Source: an uncultured Oscillospiraceae bacterium
GTDB lineage: Bacteria > Bacillota > Clostridia > Oscillospirales > Acutalibacteraceae
Reading direction: 5' to 3'
DNA: 6,393 nucleotides
Assembly: GCA_905200265.1 (NCBI GenBank)
Contig: CAJKJS010000088.1
Location: 1 to 6,393, forward strand
The notes under the pieces are model-generated. The model saw only the letters and a program-made list of their open reading frames with translations. It was not told where the DNA came from and made no database searches. Position numbers and translations under genes: made by a program. Of this stretch, positions 1-6,388 are shown piece by piece; positions within the stretch are counted from its first letter, which is position 1; the number at the start of each line of letters is the position of its first letter.

Positions 1-6
1 AAAGCC

Positions 7-909
7 ATGGCGCAGCTTATTAAAAACTATTTTCACGATGATAAAAAGCGGGCGGCGCTCAATGCCCTCACCCGTTCCGTTTTCGGCTTTGATTTTGCAG
101 ACTGGGTGCGGCACGGATATGATACCGGCGACTACTACCCTTATTCATGGGAGGAAGATGGGCGCATCCTCTCGAACGCTTCTGTCAATCGCATGGTCTT
201 TGCCCTTACGCTTCCCGGCGGCACCACAGTGGAACGCACGTATGGGCAAATCGGCACCGTGATGACGGCCCCCGCTTTCCGTCGCCAGGGGCTGGCCGGA
301 TCGCTCATTCGGACGATTTTGCAGGATACTGGCGCCAGCTATGACGGGTTTTATCTATTCGCTAACTTGCACGCCGTGGATTTTTACCGTTCCCTGGGCT
401 TTCAGCCCTGCCGGGAAACGCGCACATCCCTCCGCCGGGCCGAACTGGGGATCATGGGACCTGCCGATTTTGTCCCCATCCGGCACAATGGTGACAAGCA
501 AAAAGTATATATGTCCCTGGTCCGGCACGGTATCGACAACAGCGCCTTTTTCCAGCGCAACCGTTTTGGACTGCAAATGTTTTACACCGGAAACTTTGAA
601 ACTGTCTATGTGTCTCCCTCCCTTTCCTGTTTTGCCTGTTATGAACGAGACGGGGATACCCTCTTGCTGCACAGCGTGCTATCGGAAAAACCGGTTTCTG
701 TCCTTCAGGTGCTGCGACAAATCCCAGAACCGTTCGAAACGGCTATTCTTGGCTTTACCCCCCGCGCAGACGAGCGCCCGGCCTTTACTTTCACACCCTT
801 TGATGGCGGGGACGACTATCGCCTGTTTACCCTGGGGGCATCCCCGGGGACATCTCTGACAGAAATCGAAGAACACTCGCTTCTTTTCCCCACCTATTCG
901 CACGCCTAA
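7..909 (+). CDS. GNAT family N-acetyltransferase with a C-terminal extension domain (300 aa)
   Basis: Probably a cytoplasmic acetyl-CoA-dependent N-acetyltransferase; the acceptor substrate is unknown. The GNAT fold occupies about residues 1-145. An early segment (SVFGFDFADW, 24-33) and PYSWEEDGRILSNASVN (45-61) resemble a clostridial acetyltransferase family known to me. Motif A runs about 82-104, with the pyrophosphate-binding loop FRRQGLAG at 91-98. Motif B is the FYRSLGF segment at 126-132, usual for GNATs. Residues about 150-300 form a second region without motifs I recognise; two-domain GNATs near 300 aa often carry such a degenerate second domain. The ATG at 7 is the first start in the window, with only six bases before it, so its ribosome binding site is not visible and a slightly longer upstream start cannot be excluded. 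The next GNAT gene follows after 22 bases, so the two are probably co-transcribed. The GNAT call is firm, the substrate open. Confidence 0.88.
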   Translation: MAQLIKNYFHDDKKRAALNALTRSVFGFDFADWVRHGYDTGDYYPYSWEEDGRILSNASVNRMVFALTLPGGTTVERTYGQIGTVMTAPAFRRQGLAGSLIRTILQDTGASYDGFYLFANLHAVDFYRSLGFQPCRETRTSLRRAELGIMGPADFVPIRHNGDKQKVYMSLVRHGIDNSAFFQRNRFGLQMFYTGNFETVYVSPSLSCFACYERDGDTLLLHSVLSEKPVSVLQVLRQIPEPFETAILGFTPRADERPAFTFTPFDGGDDYRLFTLGASPGTSLTEIEEHSLLFPTYSHA

Positions 910-931
910 AAGTAAAAGGAGGCGTTTTCTC

Positions 932-1405
932 ATGGAGATACGCAAAATCACCCATCACAAAAAACAGTACCTCCCCCTGCTGCTTTTGGGGGATGAACAG
1001 GAAAGCATGATCGACCGTTACCTGTCACGCGGTACGCTGTATGTCCTGCTGGACAATGGCCCCAAAGGGGTGTGCGTGGTAACCGACGAAGGCTTCCTGC
1101 CGGAAGACAGCTGGCCGGAGAACGGCCGGGTGCTGGAGATTAAAAACATTGCCATTACCCCCTCCTGCCAAAAACAGGGATACGGCAAAGCTCTCATTCG
1201 CTTTATCGAAGACACCTACCGGCAAAGCTACACCGTTTTACAGGTGGGCACCGGCGACAGCCCCTTGACCCTGCCATTTTATGAAGCCTGCGGGTTTACC
1301 GTGTCCCACCGGGTAAAAGACTTTTTTACCCAACATTATGATCACCCCATTATCGAAAACGGCGTGCAGCTCACCGATATGGTTTACCTGCGTAAAAAGC
1401 TGTAA
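932..1405 (+). CDS. GNAT family N-acetyltransferase, YvbK-like (157 aa)
   Basis: A single-domain acetyl-CoA-dependent acetyltransferase of normal GNAT length, resembling the Bacillus YvbK group; substrate unknown. The segment LLLLGDEQESMIDRYL (16-31) is typical of that group. Beta-4 and motif A are LEIKNIAITP (68-77) followed by the acetyl-CoA loop QKQGYG at 80-85 (Q-x-x-G-x-G). The later block VGTGDSPLTLPFYEACGF (105-122) and the end block FFTQHYDHPI...GVQL.DMVYL are also characteristic. The start is fixed by a strong AAAGGAGG site at 915-922, nine bases before the ATG, and by the family N-terminus (MEIRKIT). It follows the first GNAT gene by 22 bases with no terminator between, so both probably share a transcript. 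Family call is secure; gene-specific function is not known. Confidence 0.92.
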   Translation: MEIRKITHHKKQYLPLLLLGDEQESMIDRYLSRGTLYVLLDNGPKGVCVVTDEGFLPEDSWPENGRVLEIKNIAITPSCQKQGYGKALIRFIEDTYRQSYTVLQVGTGDSPLTLPFYEACGFTVSHRVKDFFTQHYDHPIIENGVQLTDMVYLRKKL

Positions 1406-1407
1406 TC

Positions 1408-1462
1408 ATGCCCCCTAAAAGCTGCTGGCATCTTTTTTAAAATGGAAAGCCCCGCTTTTTTT
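1408..1462 (+). terminator. Probable intrinsic termination region after the GNAT pair (two small hairpins)
   Basis: Two modest hairpins lie directly downstream of the second GNAT gene. The first pairs ATGCC (1408-1412) with GGCAT (1427-1431) over a 14-base loop and is followed by six T (1433-1438). The second pairs AAAGC (1446-1450) with GCTTT (1454-1458) over a CCC loop and runs into more T up to 1462. Each stem is only 5 bp, so each alone would be weak; together, between two genes, they are a plausible termination region. Confidence 0.45.
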
Positions 1463-1475
1463 ATGGGTCTTTCTG

Positions 1476-1484
1476 TGGTATAGT
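1476..1484 (+). promoter_or_regulatory. Probable extended -10 promoter for the methyltransferase gene
   Basis: TGG followed by TATAGT (1479-1484) forms an extended -10 element (TGn plus five of six matches to TATAAT). No good -35 box is present; the position 17 bases upstream falls in the T-run of the hairpin region. An extended -10 can compensate for this. Transcription would start near 1491, giving a leader of roughly 27 bases with the ribosome binding site TAGGAGGG at 1501-1508. Confidence 0.45.
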
Positions 1485-1517
1485 GAAAGAAAATTCCCTT
1501 TAGGAGGGTTTGTCATC

Positions 1518-2291
1518 ATGGCCGATTGGAACGCCCAGCTCTACGAAACATTTAAAAACGAACGCACCCTACCCGCCCGGGACCTGGCCGCGGCGGTGGG
1601 ACAGGAACCCGTCACCCGGGCGCTGGATGTGGGGTGTGGCACCGGCACCAGCACAGCGGTGCTCCGCGTCCGCTTTCCCGAAGCCACTCTTTTTGGGGTG
1701 GACCAATCGGACGCCATGCTGCAAAAAGCCCGCTTCACCTGCCCTGATGTCACCTTCTGGCAGCTGGATATCAGTGGGGATCTATCTTCCTTGCCCACAG
1801 GACTGGATTTGGTCTTTTCCAACGCCTGTTTACAGTGGGTGCCCGATCACCCGGTGCTGCTGCCAAAGCTCATGGCCCTGCTGCGAAAGGGCGGCGTACT
1901 GGCGGTGCAGATCCCCCAGCAAAGAAAGCACCCCGTCCATAGGCTCATACGGCAATTAGCGGCGTCGGACAAATGGGCCGGGCACTTTTCCCATCAGCGC
2001 GCGTTTTATGGATTGCCGGAAGAAGACTATTACCGCCTGCTTTCCTCCTTATCTACCGATTTCCGTTTGTGGGAAACCACCTATTTTCACGTCATGCCCT
2101 CCCATCAAAGCATTGTGGAATGGTACAAGGGTACCGGCCTGCGGCCCTACCTCGCGCAGCTCTCCGAAGACGAAAGCCTGGCGTTTCAACATGAACTATT
2201 ACAGGCCATTGAAAGGGAGTTCCCCTTACAACCCGACGGGCACCTTTTGTTCCCGTTCCCACGGCTATTTTTCACCGCCCGTAAATCGTAA
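1518..2291 (+). CDS. tam: Trans-aconitate 2-methyltransferase (257 aa)
   Basis: A cytoplasmic class I SAM-dependent methyltransferase. By family it methylates trans-aconitate, a spontaneous isomer of cis-aconitate that inhibits aconitase, giving the monomethyl ester and SAH. Similarity to E. coli Tam (252 aa, from memory) is end to end: MADWNAQLY against MSDWNPSLY at the N-terminus, SAM motif I LDVGCGTGTST at 36-46, acidic residue D62 in GVDQSDAML, the SNACLQWVPDH block at 101-111, GGVLAVQIPQ at 125-134, TTYFHVMPSHQSIVEWYKGTGLRP at about 187-210, and the FPRLFFTAR ending. The start is supported by the TAGGAGGG site nine bases before the ATG and by the E. coli N-terminus. It appears to have its own promoter and is followed after 45 bases by a damaged GNAT gene that may have shared its transcript. 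A related small-acid methyltransferase is the only realistic alternative. Confidence 0.92.
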   Translation: MADWNAQLYETFKNERTLPARDLAAAVGQEPVTRALDVGCGTGTSTAVLRVRFPEATLFGVDQSDAMLQKARFTCPDVTFWQLDISGDLSSLPTGLDLVFSNACLQWVPDHPVLLPKLMALLRKGGVLAVQIPQQRKHPVHRLIRQLAASDKWAGHFSHQRAFYGLPEEDYYRLLSSLSTDFRLWETTYFHVMPSHQSIVEWYKGTGLRPYLAQLSEDESLAFQHELLQAIEREFPLQPDGHLLFPFPRLFFTARKS

Positions 2292-2320
2292 ATTATCCCA
2301 CAGAATCTGTCACATACATC

Positions 2321-2339
2321 GAGAGGAGCTCCTACCATA
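2321..2339 (+). promoter_or_regulatory. Ribosome binding site leading to an ATA in place of the expected start codon
   Basis: GAGAGGAG (2321-2328) is a good Shine-Dalgarno sequence. Eight bases beyond it, exactly where a start codon should stand, is ATA (2337-2339). The codons that follow (Lys-His-Ile-Lys-Pro-Ile-Leu-Tyr-Gly) read as the N-terminus of a GNAT protein. No ATG, GTG or TTG occurs in this frame until the ATG at 2409, which lies inside the domain. Confidence 0.7.
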
Positions 2340-2747
2340 AAACACATCAAACCCATCCTGTATGGAACCAGCGAATACAACGCCACCCTGGCACTGCGCA
2401 ACAAAGTCATGCGCCTGCCGCTGGGACTGGATATTTATCAAGAAGATTTCTCCAGCGAAAAAGACGCGACCATTCTCGGCATGTTCGACGGCGACACGCT
2501 ATTGGGCGTAGGCGTTATGTCCCATCACGAAATCAGCTGTAAGGTGGAATATCTTTGTATCGATTCTGCCCTGCAAAGCTGCGGAATCGGCGGGCAATTA
2601 CTCGATCAGTTGGAACAAATCGCCAAACAGCAGGGCGCTTTTTTGTACTGTCCGCACAATTTGGAGCAGTTCATCGCCGCAACCCAGGCGCCAATAATGG
2701 GAATAAAGGCCGTCACCCCCACCAACGCGCCAATCATAGGGGCGTAA
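2337..2747 (+). pseudogene. GNAT family acetyltransferase gene, lost start codon and truncated 3' end
   Basis: Remnant of a single-domain GNAT acetyltransferase. Read from the ATA at 2337, the frame gives KPILYGTSEYNATLALRNKV then MRLPLGLDIYQEDF, a recognisable GNAT N-terminal region. LGMFDGDTLLGVGVM and VEYLCIDSALQSCGIGGQLLDQLE follow; the latter includes the acetyl-CoA loop Q-S-C-G-I-G. NLEQF (2658-2672) corresponds to the NAVGF of the usual motif B. After Phe at 2670-2672 the expected Y-E-K-L-G-F ending is absent, and the frame runs to a stop at 2745-2747 through the antisense of the permease gene. About 112 codons of a usual 140-150 remain. The only conventional start (ATG 2409) would omit the first 24 residues. 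It sits 45 bases after tam in the same frame, with its own ribosome binding site. Two lesions make a functional product unlikely. Confidence 0.8.
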
Positions 2748-3532
2748 GGAAGGCGAAGAATAAACATACCAATCATGCACAATGAGCTCAGGATCATAGC
2801 CTCCAATGTTTGCCCGGAAACAAAATTCCGGAAATTTACATTGGCCACAGAAGCCGCATGAATGACCCAAGAGCCAAATTTTTCTGGGAACCAAGCATAA
2901 ATCAACCGGGTGGCTTGTTTTTTCAACTTTTCCTTACCAAATAGAACATACGTGGCAAAAATAAAAGCCATAAAGAAATTAAAGACACCGCCAACAATGG
3001 AACCTATGGTTCCGAAAGCGGTATTCATAATCGTACCTCCTTGGTTTTTCAACCAGACCTGCAAGGAAGAAAGCAATTCGTCCCAATCAACACGCTGCAT
3101 CATTGACCCAAAGGGAAGTTCTGCCAGCGCGGTTTCGTCCATTGTACTCAGGTCATGAATTAGTTCCATTACGCTTTGCGAAATCATCGTGATTGCATTG
3201 ACAAGTTCCGGTATAACCAGCCACACGACTCCGACGATAACTGCTAAAATTACAGCCAGAGAAATCAAAAACGAAACCGGCCTGCGCAGCTTTCGCAGGA
3301 TGGGTCTCTCCGTTTTTTTCCAAATACGTGTCTCAAAAAAACTTAGTGGTACATTCAAAATAAGGGCAAAAAAGAGCCCCAGAATAAGCGGCCAGATTAG
3401 ATCGACTATCCAAGATAGCGTGTTGGCCACTACATGAATGTTTTGAACGCCAAGATAGATTAGAATACAGACTGATACCATGCCAATCAGCCATTTGGAT
3501 AGCTTTTTTATTTGTTCTTGATTCAAATCCAT
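2606..3532 (-). CDS. AI-2E (PerM/TqsA) family transporter, C-terminally truncated (308 aa, about 286 native)
   Basis: An integral membrane permease of the AI-2E family (PerM/TqsA/YueF type); members export varied small molecules or ions, and the substrate here is unknown. Hydrophobic segments lie near residues 13-30, 37-60, 86-108, 175-198, 242-262 and 264-284, with a hydrophilic stretch around 110-170 as in the family. Recognisable blocks are PLILGLFFALILNVPL (48-63), the FVSGQTLEA segment (237-245) and LVGVTAFIPIIGAWVAA (270-286). Family members continue for roughly 80 more residues with further membrane helices; here similarity stops at Ala286, and the final 22 residues (MNCSKLC onward) are antisense to the GNAT remnant. 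The start is supported by a GGAAGGGA-like site about ten bases upstream. It lies downstream of the ATPase gene but behind a strong terminator, so it probably has its own promoter, which I could not identify. The product is probably not functional. Confidence 0.82.
   Translation of the reverse strand: MDLNQEQIKKLSKWLIGMVSVCILIYLGVQNIHVVANTLSWIVDLIWPLILGLFFALILNVPLSFFETRIWKKTERPILRKLRRPVSFLISLAVILAVIVGVVWLVIPELVNAITMISQSVMELIHDLSTMDETALAELPFGSMMQRVDWDELLSSLQVWLKNQGGTIMNTAFGTIGSIVGGVFNFFMAFIFATYVLFGKEKLKKQATRLIYAWFPEKFGSWVIHAASVANVNFRNFVSGQTLEAMILSSLCMIGMFILRLPYAPMIGALVGVTAFIPIIGAWVAAMNCSKLCGQYKKAPCCLAICSN
2670..2681. other. Breakpoint joining two convergent truncated genes
   Basis: GNAT similarity on the + strand ends at the Phe codon 2670-2672, and permease similarity on the - strand ends at the GCG-GCG (Ala-Ala) codons 2675-2680. 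The two gene bodies therefore abut within about ten bases, with both 3' ends and any spacer missing. Downstream of the join the two open frames overlap tail to tail (2606-2747), each reading through the other's antisense. No transposon end, long repeat or target duplication is visible. A deletion or a chimeric assembly join would both explain this. Confidence 0.72.
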
Positions 3533-3585
3533 ATGCTAAGTCCCTTCCGAATTTTGACAGTAGTTTCGCCATAAGAAAAGCGTGC

Positions 3586-3599
3586 TCTTCTATAGAAGA
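3586..3599. repeat. 14-bp perfect palindrome upstream of the permease gene
   Basis: TCTTCTATAGAAGA is a perfect inverted repeat with no spacer, centred 60 bases before the permease ATG in the gap between the ATPase terminator and the permease gene. It could be an operator for a dimeric regulator, but no clear -35/-10 pair flanks it, and its half-sites match no regulator I recognise. Confidence 0.4.
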
Positions 3600-3623
3600 A
3601 AAATAGACAGAGGTTCTTCCCTA

Positions 3624-3663
3624 TAAAAACAGCAAACAAGCCGCCGGGATAAGGCGGCTTGTT
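3624..3663 (-). terminator. Strong intrinsic terminator of the Ca2+-ATPase gene
   Basis: An 11-bp perfect stem pairs AACAAGCCGCC (3635-3645) with GGCGGCTTGTT (3653-3663) around a 7-base loop (3646-3652). Read on the - strand, the hairpin begins ten bases after the ATPase stop codon (3674-3676). A TTTTT run (complement of 3625-3629) follows a few bases beyond the stem. Position and orientation fit termination of the ATPase transcript and separate it from the permease gene. Confidence 0.88.
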
Positions 3664-3673
3664 GCAAATAGCA

Positions 3674-6289
3674 TCAGTGCCCGTGCCGAATAAGGCCCAA
3701 AGCTTTCGACAGTTCCATCACGACAACCGGAACAAGAATCAATCCCAGCGCAATCAGATACAGCTGGGCAGGCAAAAGCACCAGCCCGAAAGCAATTCTC
3801 ACCGGCGTGAATAAGACCAACGCCACTAACAAAACAGAAACCAGTGCAGCTCCGTTAAGCGTACGGTTGGTAAACGGCCCAATTTGGAACAAAGAATGGT
3901 CAGAACGCATATTAAAGGCCTGAACAATCTGCGAAAGAGCAAGCACCATAAACGCCATGGTCTGGCCCCCCTCTAAGGTGCCCGTCATACTTTCGCCCAG
4001 GTAAAAACCAATCAACGAAAGTGCAGCAAACATGACGCCTTGCAGTACCACCCGCACACCCAGTCCATTTGCGAAAATCCCTTCATTTCTAGGCTTGGGT
4101 TTATGGGTCATTACATCCGCTTCCACTGCTTCCATTCCCAAGGCAATCGCTGGCATGGAATCAGTCACAAGGTTAATCCATAATAGTTGCATGGATAACA
4201 AAGGCGTTTTGTGCCACAGCAACATAGCCATAAATACGGCAATGACCTCGCCAATGTTGGTCCCCAGCAAGAAACCGACAACCTTTTTGATATTGGCATA
4301 AATGCCCCGGCCTTCGCGAATGGCGTCTACAATGGTGGCAAAATTGTCATCCGTCAATGTCATATCCGAAGCACCTTTGGCTACATCTGTCCCGGTAATT
4401 CCCATGGCACAACCGATATCGGCTGCTTTTAGGGCCGGTGCATCGTTTACACCATCACCAGTCATGGATACTACCTGGCCCTTCCGTTGCCATGCTTTGA
4501 CTATCCGAATTTTATTTTCCGGCGACACACGGGCATAAACCGCAATATGCTCTACCTGTTCATCCAGTTCTCTTTCGGTCATTGCGTCCAACTCGGTACC
4601 AGTAATAGCCCGATCGCCTTCTTGCAAAATTCCCAGTTCCTTCGCGATAGCAGAAGCCGTCACCACATGGTCACCCGTAATCATAATGGGCTTAATACCC
4701 GCTTTGCGGCAAACCGCCACAGCCTCTTTCGCTTCCGGTCTGGGAGGGTCGATCATACCCACAAGACCCATAAAGGTAAGCCCGTTTTCCAGTTCATCAG
4801 CTGTGGGATTTTCAGGGACGGTATCAATTTCCTTATAGGCAATGGCTAAAACGCGCAGAGCTTTTTCGCTCATGGATTCTGTGATGGATCCTGCCATTTC
4901 CCGGTCACCCTTCATGCATAGCGGCTCCATCACATCAAATGCGCCTTTTACAATTACAATATTTTTCCCGTCGATTCGATTGACCGTGGTCATCCGTTTA
5001 CGGTTTGAATCAAATGGAATTTCTGCCAACCGGGGATATCGCTTATTTAGCTCTTCCTTTGGCATTCCATTTTTATGCGTGGCCAGAACAATTGCTGTTT
5101 CTGTAGGATCGCCTATATGGATTTCTTCATTGCCATTAAAGGTAACCGAACCATCGCAGCATAGCGTACCGTAAAGCAACAGTTTACGGATGTTCTCCGT
5201 ATTCTGGTTGCTGATAGTTTCGGGGTCTAAATATCCATCGGCATAAGCGCTTACCAATGTCATGCGGTTTTGCGTCAGGGTACCGGTTTTATCCGAACAG
5301 ATTACCGATGCGCTTCCTAAAGTTTCCACCGCGGGCAATCTACGGATGAGCGCATTTTTCTTTACCATACGCTGTACACCAATAGACAACACAATGGTCA
5401 CAATGGCAGGCAATCCCTCAGGAATGGCCGATACCGCCAGTGATACCGCGGTCATAAAGATTTCCAATACCGGAATGCCATTAGCTAGGCCTACGACAAA
5501 AATAATCGCGCAAGCGACCAGTGCCATAATACCTAGGTACTTCCCCAATTTGGCAAGTTTTTGCTGCAAAGGCGTTTGGGTTTCTTCTTCATGATCCAGT
5601 AGGTTCGCGATCTTCCCCATTTCCGTATCCATTCCTGTGGCCGTTACCACTGCGGTAGCTGTGCCATAGGTAATGCTGCACCCTGAAAAGACCATATTCT
5701 TGCGATCTCCCAAGGGAGCTTTTTCGGTAATGGCGGCCTCTGCGTCCTTTTCAGAAGGAACCGATTCACCTGTGAGCGCGGATTCTTCACTTTTCAGGCT
5801 TACGCTGTGCAAAAGCCTTGCATCTGCCGGAACAAAATCCCCAGCTTCTAAACGAATAATATCTCCGGGGACCAAGTCGGCTGCTGCAATCATAGTTTCC
5901 TTACCGTCACGAATCACACGAGCATGCGGAGCCGACATATTTTTTAGCGCATCCAACGCTTTTTCTGCCTTGCCCTCTTGATAGACGCCCATAACGGCAT
6001 TCAGAACGACAATCAGCAGGATAAGCACCGGTTCGAAAAGTTCTCCCCAGTTCTTTTCCACACATACAACCACAAAAGAAACAATGGCCGCCGCAATCAA
6101 GATCAAAATCATAACATCTTTAAATTGATCAAGAAAGCGTTGGAACGTACTTTTTTTCTTTTTTTCACGAAGTTTATTTTCCCCATATTGGTTTCTTCTT
6201 GTACGCACTTCCGCCGAAGACAATCCTGTCGTCTGATCTACGGCCAAACGTTGTAAAAGATCCTTTAATGGTTCACTATGAGATGACAT
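3674..6289 (-). CDS. P-type (P2A) calcium-transporting ATPase (871 aa)
   Basis: A cytoplasmic-membrane cation pump that uses ATP via an aspartyl-phosphate intermediate, most likely to expel Ca2+. The protein is complete and of normal length. The N-terminal cation-ATPase domain covers about 1-55; M1-M2 lie near 58-103. The actuator domain carries TGES at 173-176. M4 holds the PEGLP motif (290-294; E291 is the ion-site Glu). The phosphorylation site is DKTGT with D333; nucleotide-binding KGA is at 448-450; TGDH is at 538-541 and GDGVNDAP at 611-618. M5 has N678 and E681 (TNIGEV), and M6 has NLVTD (N706, T709, D710), matching SERCA ion-site residues. The M8 position equal to SERCA E908 appears to be Q787, as in many bacterial homologues. 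The start has a GGAGGA site (6296-6301) six bases upstream. Promoter and terminator define a single-gene unit. Mn2+ or other divalent cations cannot be excluded as substrates. Confidence 0.95.
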   Translation of the reverse strand: MSSHSEPLKDLLQRLAVDQTTGLSSAEVRTRRNQYGENKLREKKKKSTFQRFLDQFKDVMILILIAAAIVSFVVVCVEKNWGELFEPVLILLIVVLNAVMGVYQEGKAEKALDALKNMSAPHARVIRDGKETMIAAADLVPGDIIRLEAGDFVPADARLLHSVSLKSEESALTGESVPSEKDAEAAITEKAPLGDRKNMVFSGCSITYGTATAVVTATGMDTEMGKIANLLDHEEETQTPLQQKLAKLGKYLGIMALVACAIIFVVGLANGIPVLEIFMTAVSLAVSAIPEGLPAIVTIVLSIGVQRMVKKNALIRRLPAVETLGSASVICSDKTGTLTQNRMTLVSAYADGYLDPETISNQNTENIRKLLLYGTLCCDGSVTFNGNEEIHIGDPTETAIVLATHKNGMPKEELNKRYPRLAEIPFDSNRKRMTTVNRIDGKNIVIVKGAFDVMEPLCMKGDREMAGSITESMSEKALRVLAIAYKEIDTVPENPTADELENGLTFMGLVGMIDPPRPEAKEAVAVCRKAGIKPIMITGDHVVTASAIAKELGILQEGDRAITGTELDAMTERELDEQVEHIAVYARVSPENKIRIVKAWQRKGQVVSMTGDGVNDAPALKAADIGCAMGITGTDVAKGASDMTLTDDNFATIVDAIREGRGIYANIKKVVGFLLGTNIGEVIAVFMAMLLWHKTPLLSMQLLWINLVTDSMPAIALGMEAVEADVMTHKPKPRNEGIFANGLGVRVVLQGVMFAALSLIGFYLGESMTGTLEGGQTMAFMVLALSQIVQAFNMRSDHSLFQIGPFTNRTLNGAALVSVLLVALVLFTPVRIAFGLVLLPAQLYLIALGLILVPVVVMELSKALGLIRHGH

Positions 6290-6338
6290 TTGATATCCTC
6301 CATTCTATCTAAGTACGTTTGGGGAACTACTTTCTAAA

Positions 6339-6367
6339 AGTATAGGGAATATTCGTAAACTTTTCAA
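6339..6367 (-). promoter_or_regulatory. Sigma-A type promoter of the Ca2+-ATPase gene
   Basis: On the - strand, TTGAAA (complement of 6362-6367) and TATACT (complement of 6339-6344) are separated by exactly 17 bases. They match the housekeeping consensus at four of six and five of six positions. Transcription would start near 6332, giving a leader of about 43 bases that contains the GGAGGA ribosome binding site and ends at the ATG at 6289. Confidence 0.75.
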
Positions 6368-6374
6368 CCGTATA

Positions 6375-6388
6375 TCAACAATTGTTGA
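6375..6388. repeat. 14-bp perfect palindrome just upstream of the ATPase promoter
   Basis: TCAACAATTGTTGA is a perfect inverted repeat with no spacer. Its near edge is eight bases upstream of the -35 box, and its centre lies about 50 bases before the predicted transcription start. That placement suits a binding site for a dimeric regulator, more naturally an activator than a repressor. It is not followed by a T-run on either strand within the window, so a terminator is less likely. The regulator is not recognisable. Confidence 0.45.

Noticed and set aside
341..859. Open + strand frame of 172 codons inside the first GNAT gene
   Set aside because: It is a shadow of a GC-rich gene in another frame. 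The composition is low quality, there is no domain, and the GNAT frame is clearly the coding one.
1510..1959. Open + strand frame of 149 codons overlapping the start of tam
   Set aside because: It is an alternative frame of tam, rich in Pro, Ser, Trp and Cys with no recognisable domain. The tam frame matches a known enzyme from end to end and has the well-spaced ribosome binding site.
2640..2700. Insertion sequence or transposon end as the cause of the double truncation
   Set aside because: I see no terminal inverted repeats, transposase fragment or target-site duplication around the join; the two gene bodies touch directly.
2598..2894. Open - strand frame of 98 codons near the breakpoint
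   Set aside because: It overlaps the permease gene in a different frame and shows no family features.
3533..3673. Promoter for the permease gene in the gap after the ATPase terminator
   Set aside because: TATAGA and TTATGG on the - strand could serve as -10 boxes, but neither has an acceptable -35 at 16-18 bases, so no specific promoter is called.
4032..6256. Several + strand open frames of 70-120 codons antisense to the ATPase gene
   Set aside because: They are antisense shadows of a long, unambiguous P-type ATPase. None has a recognisable domain or a convincing ribosome binding site.
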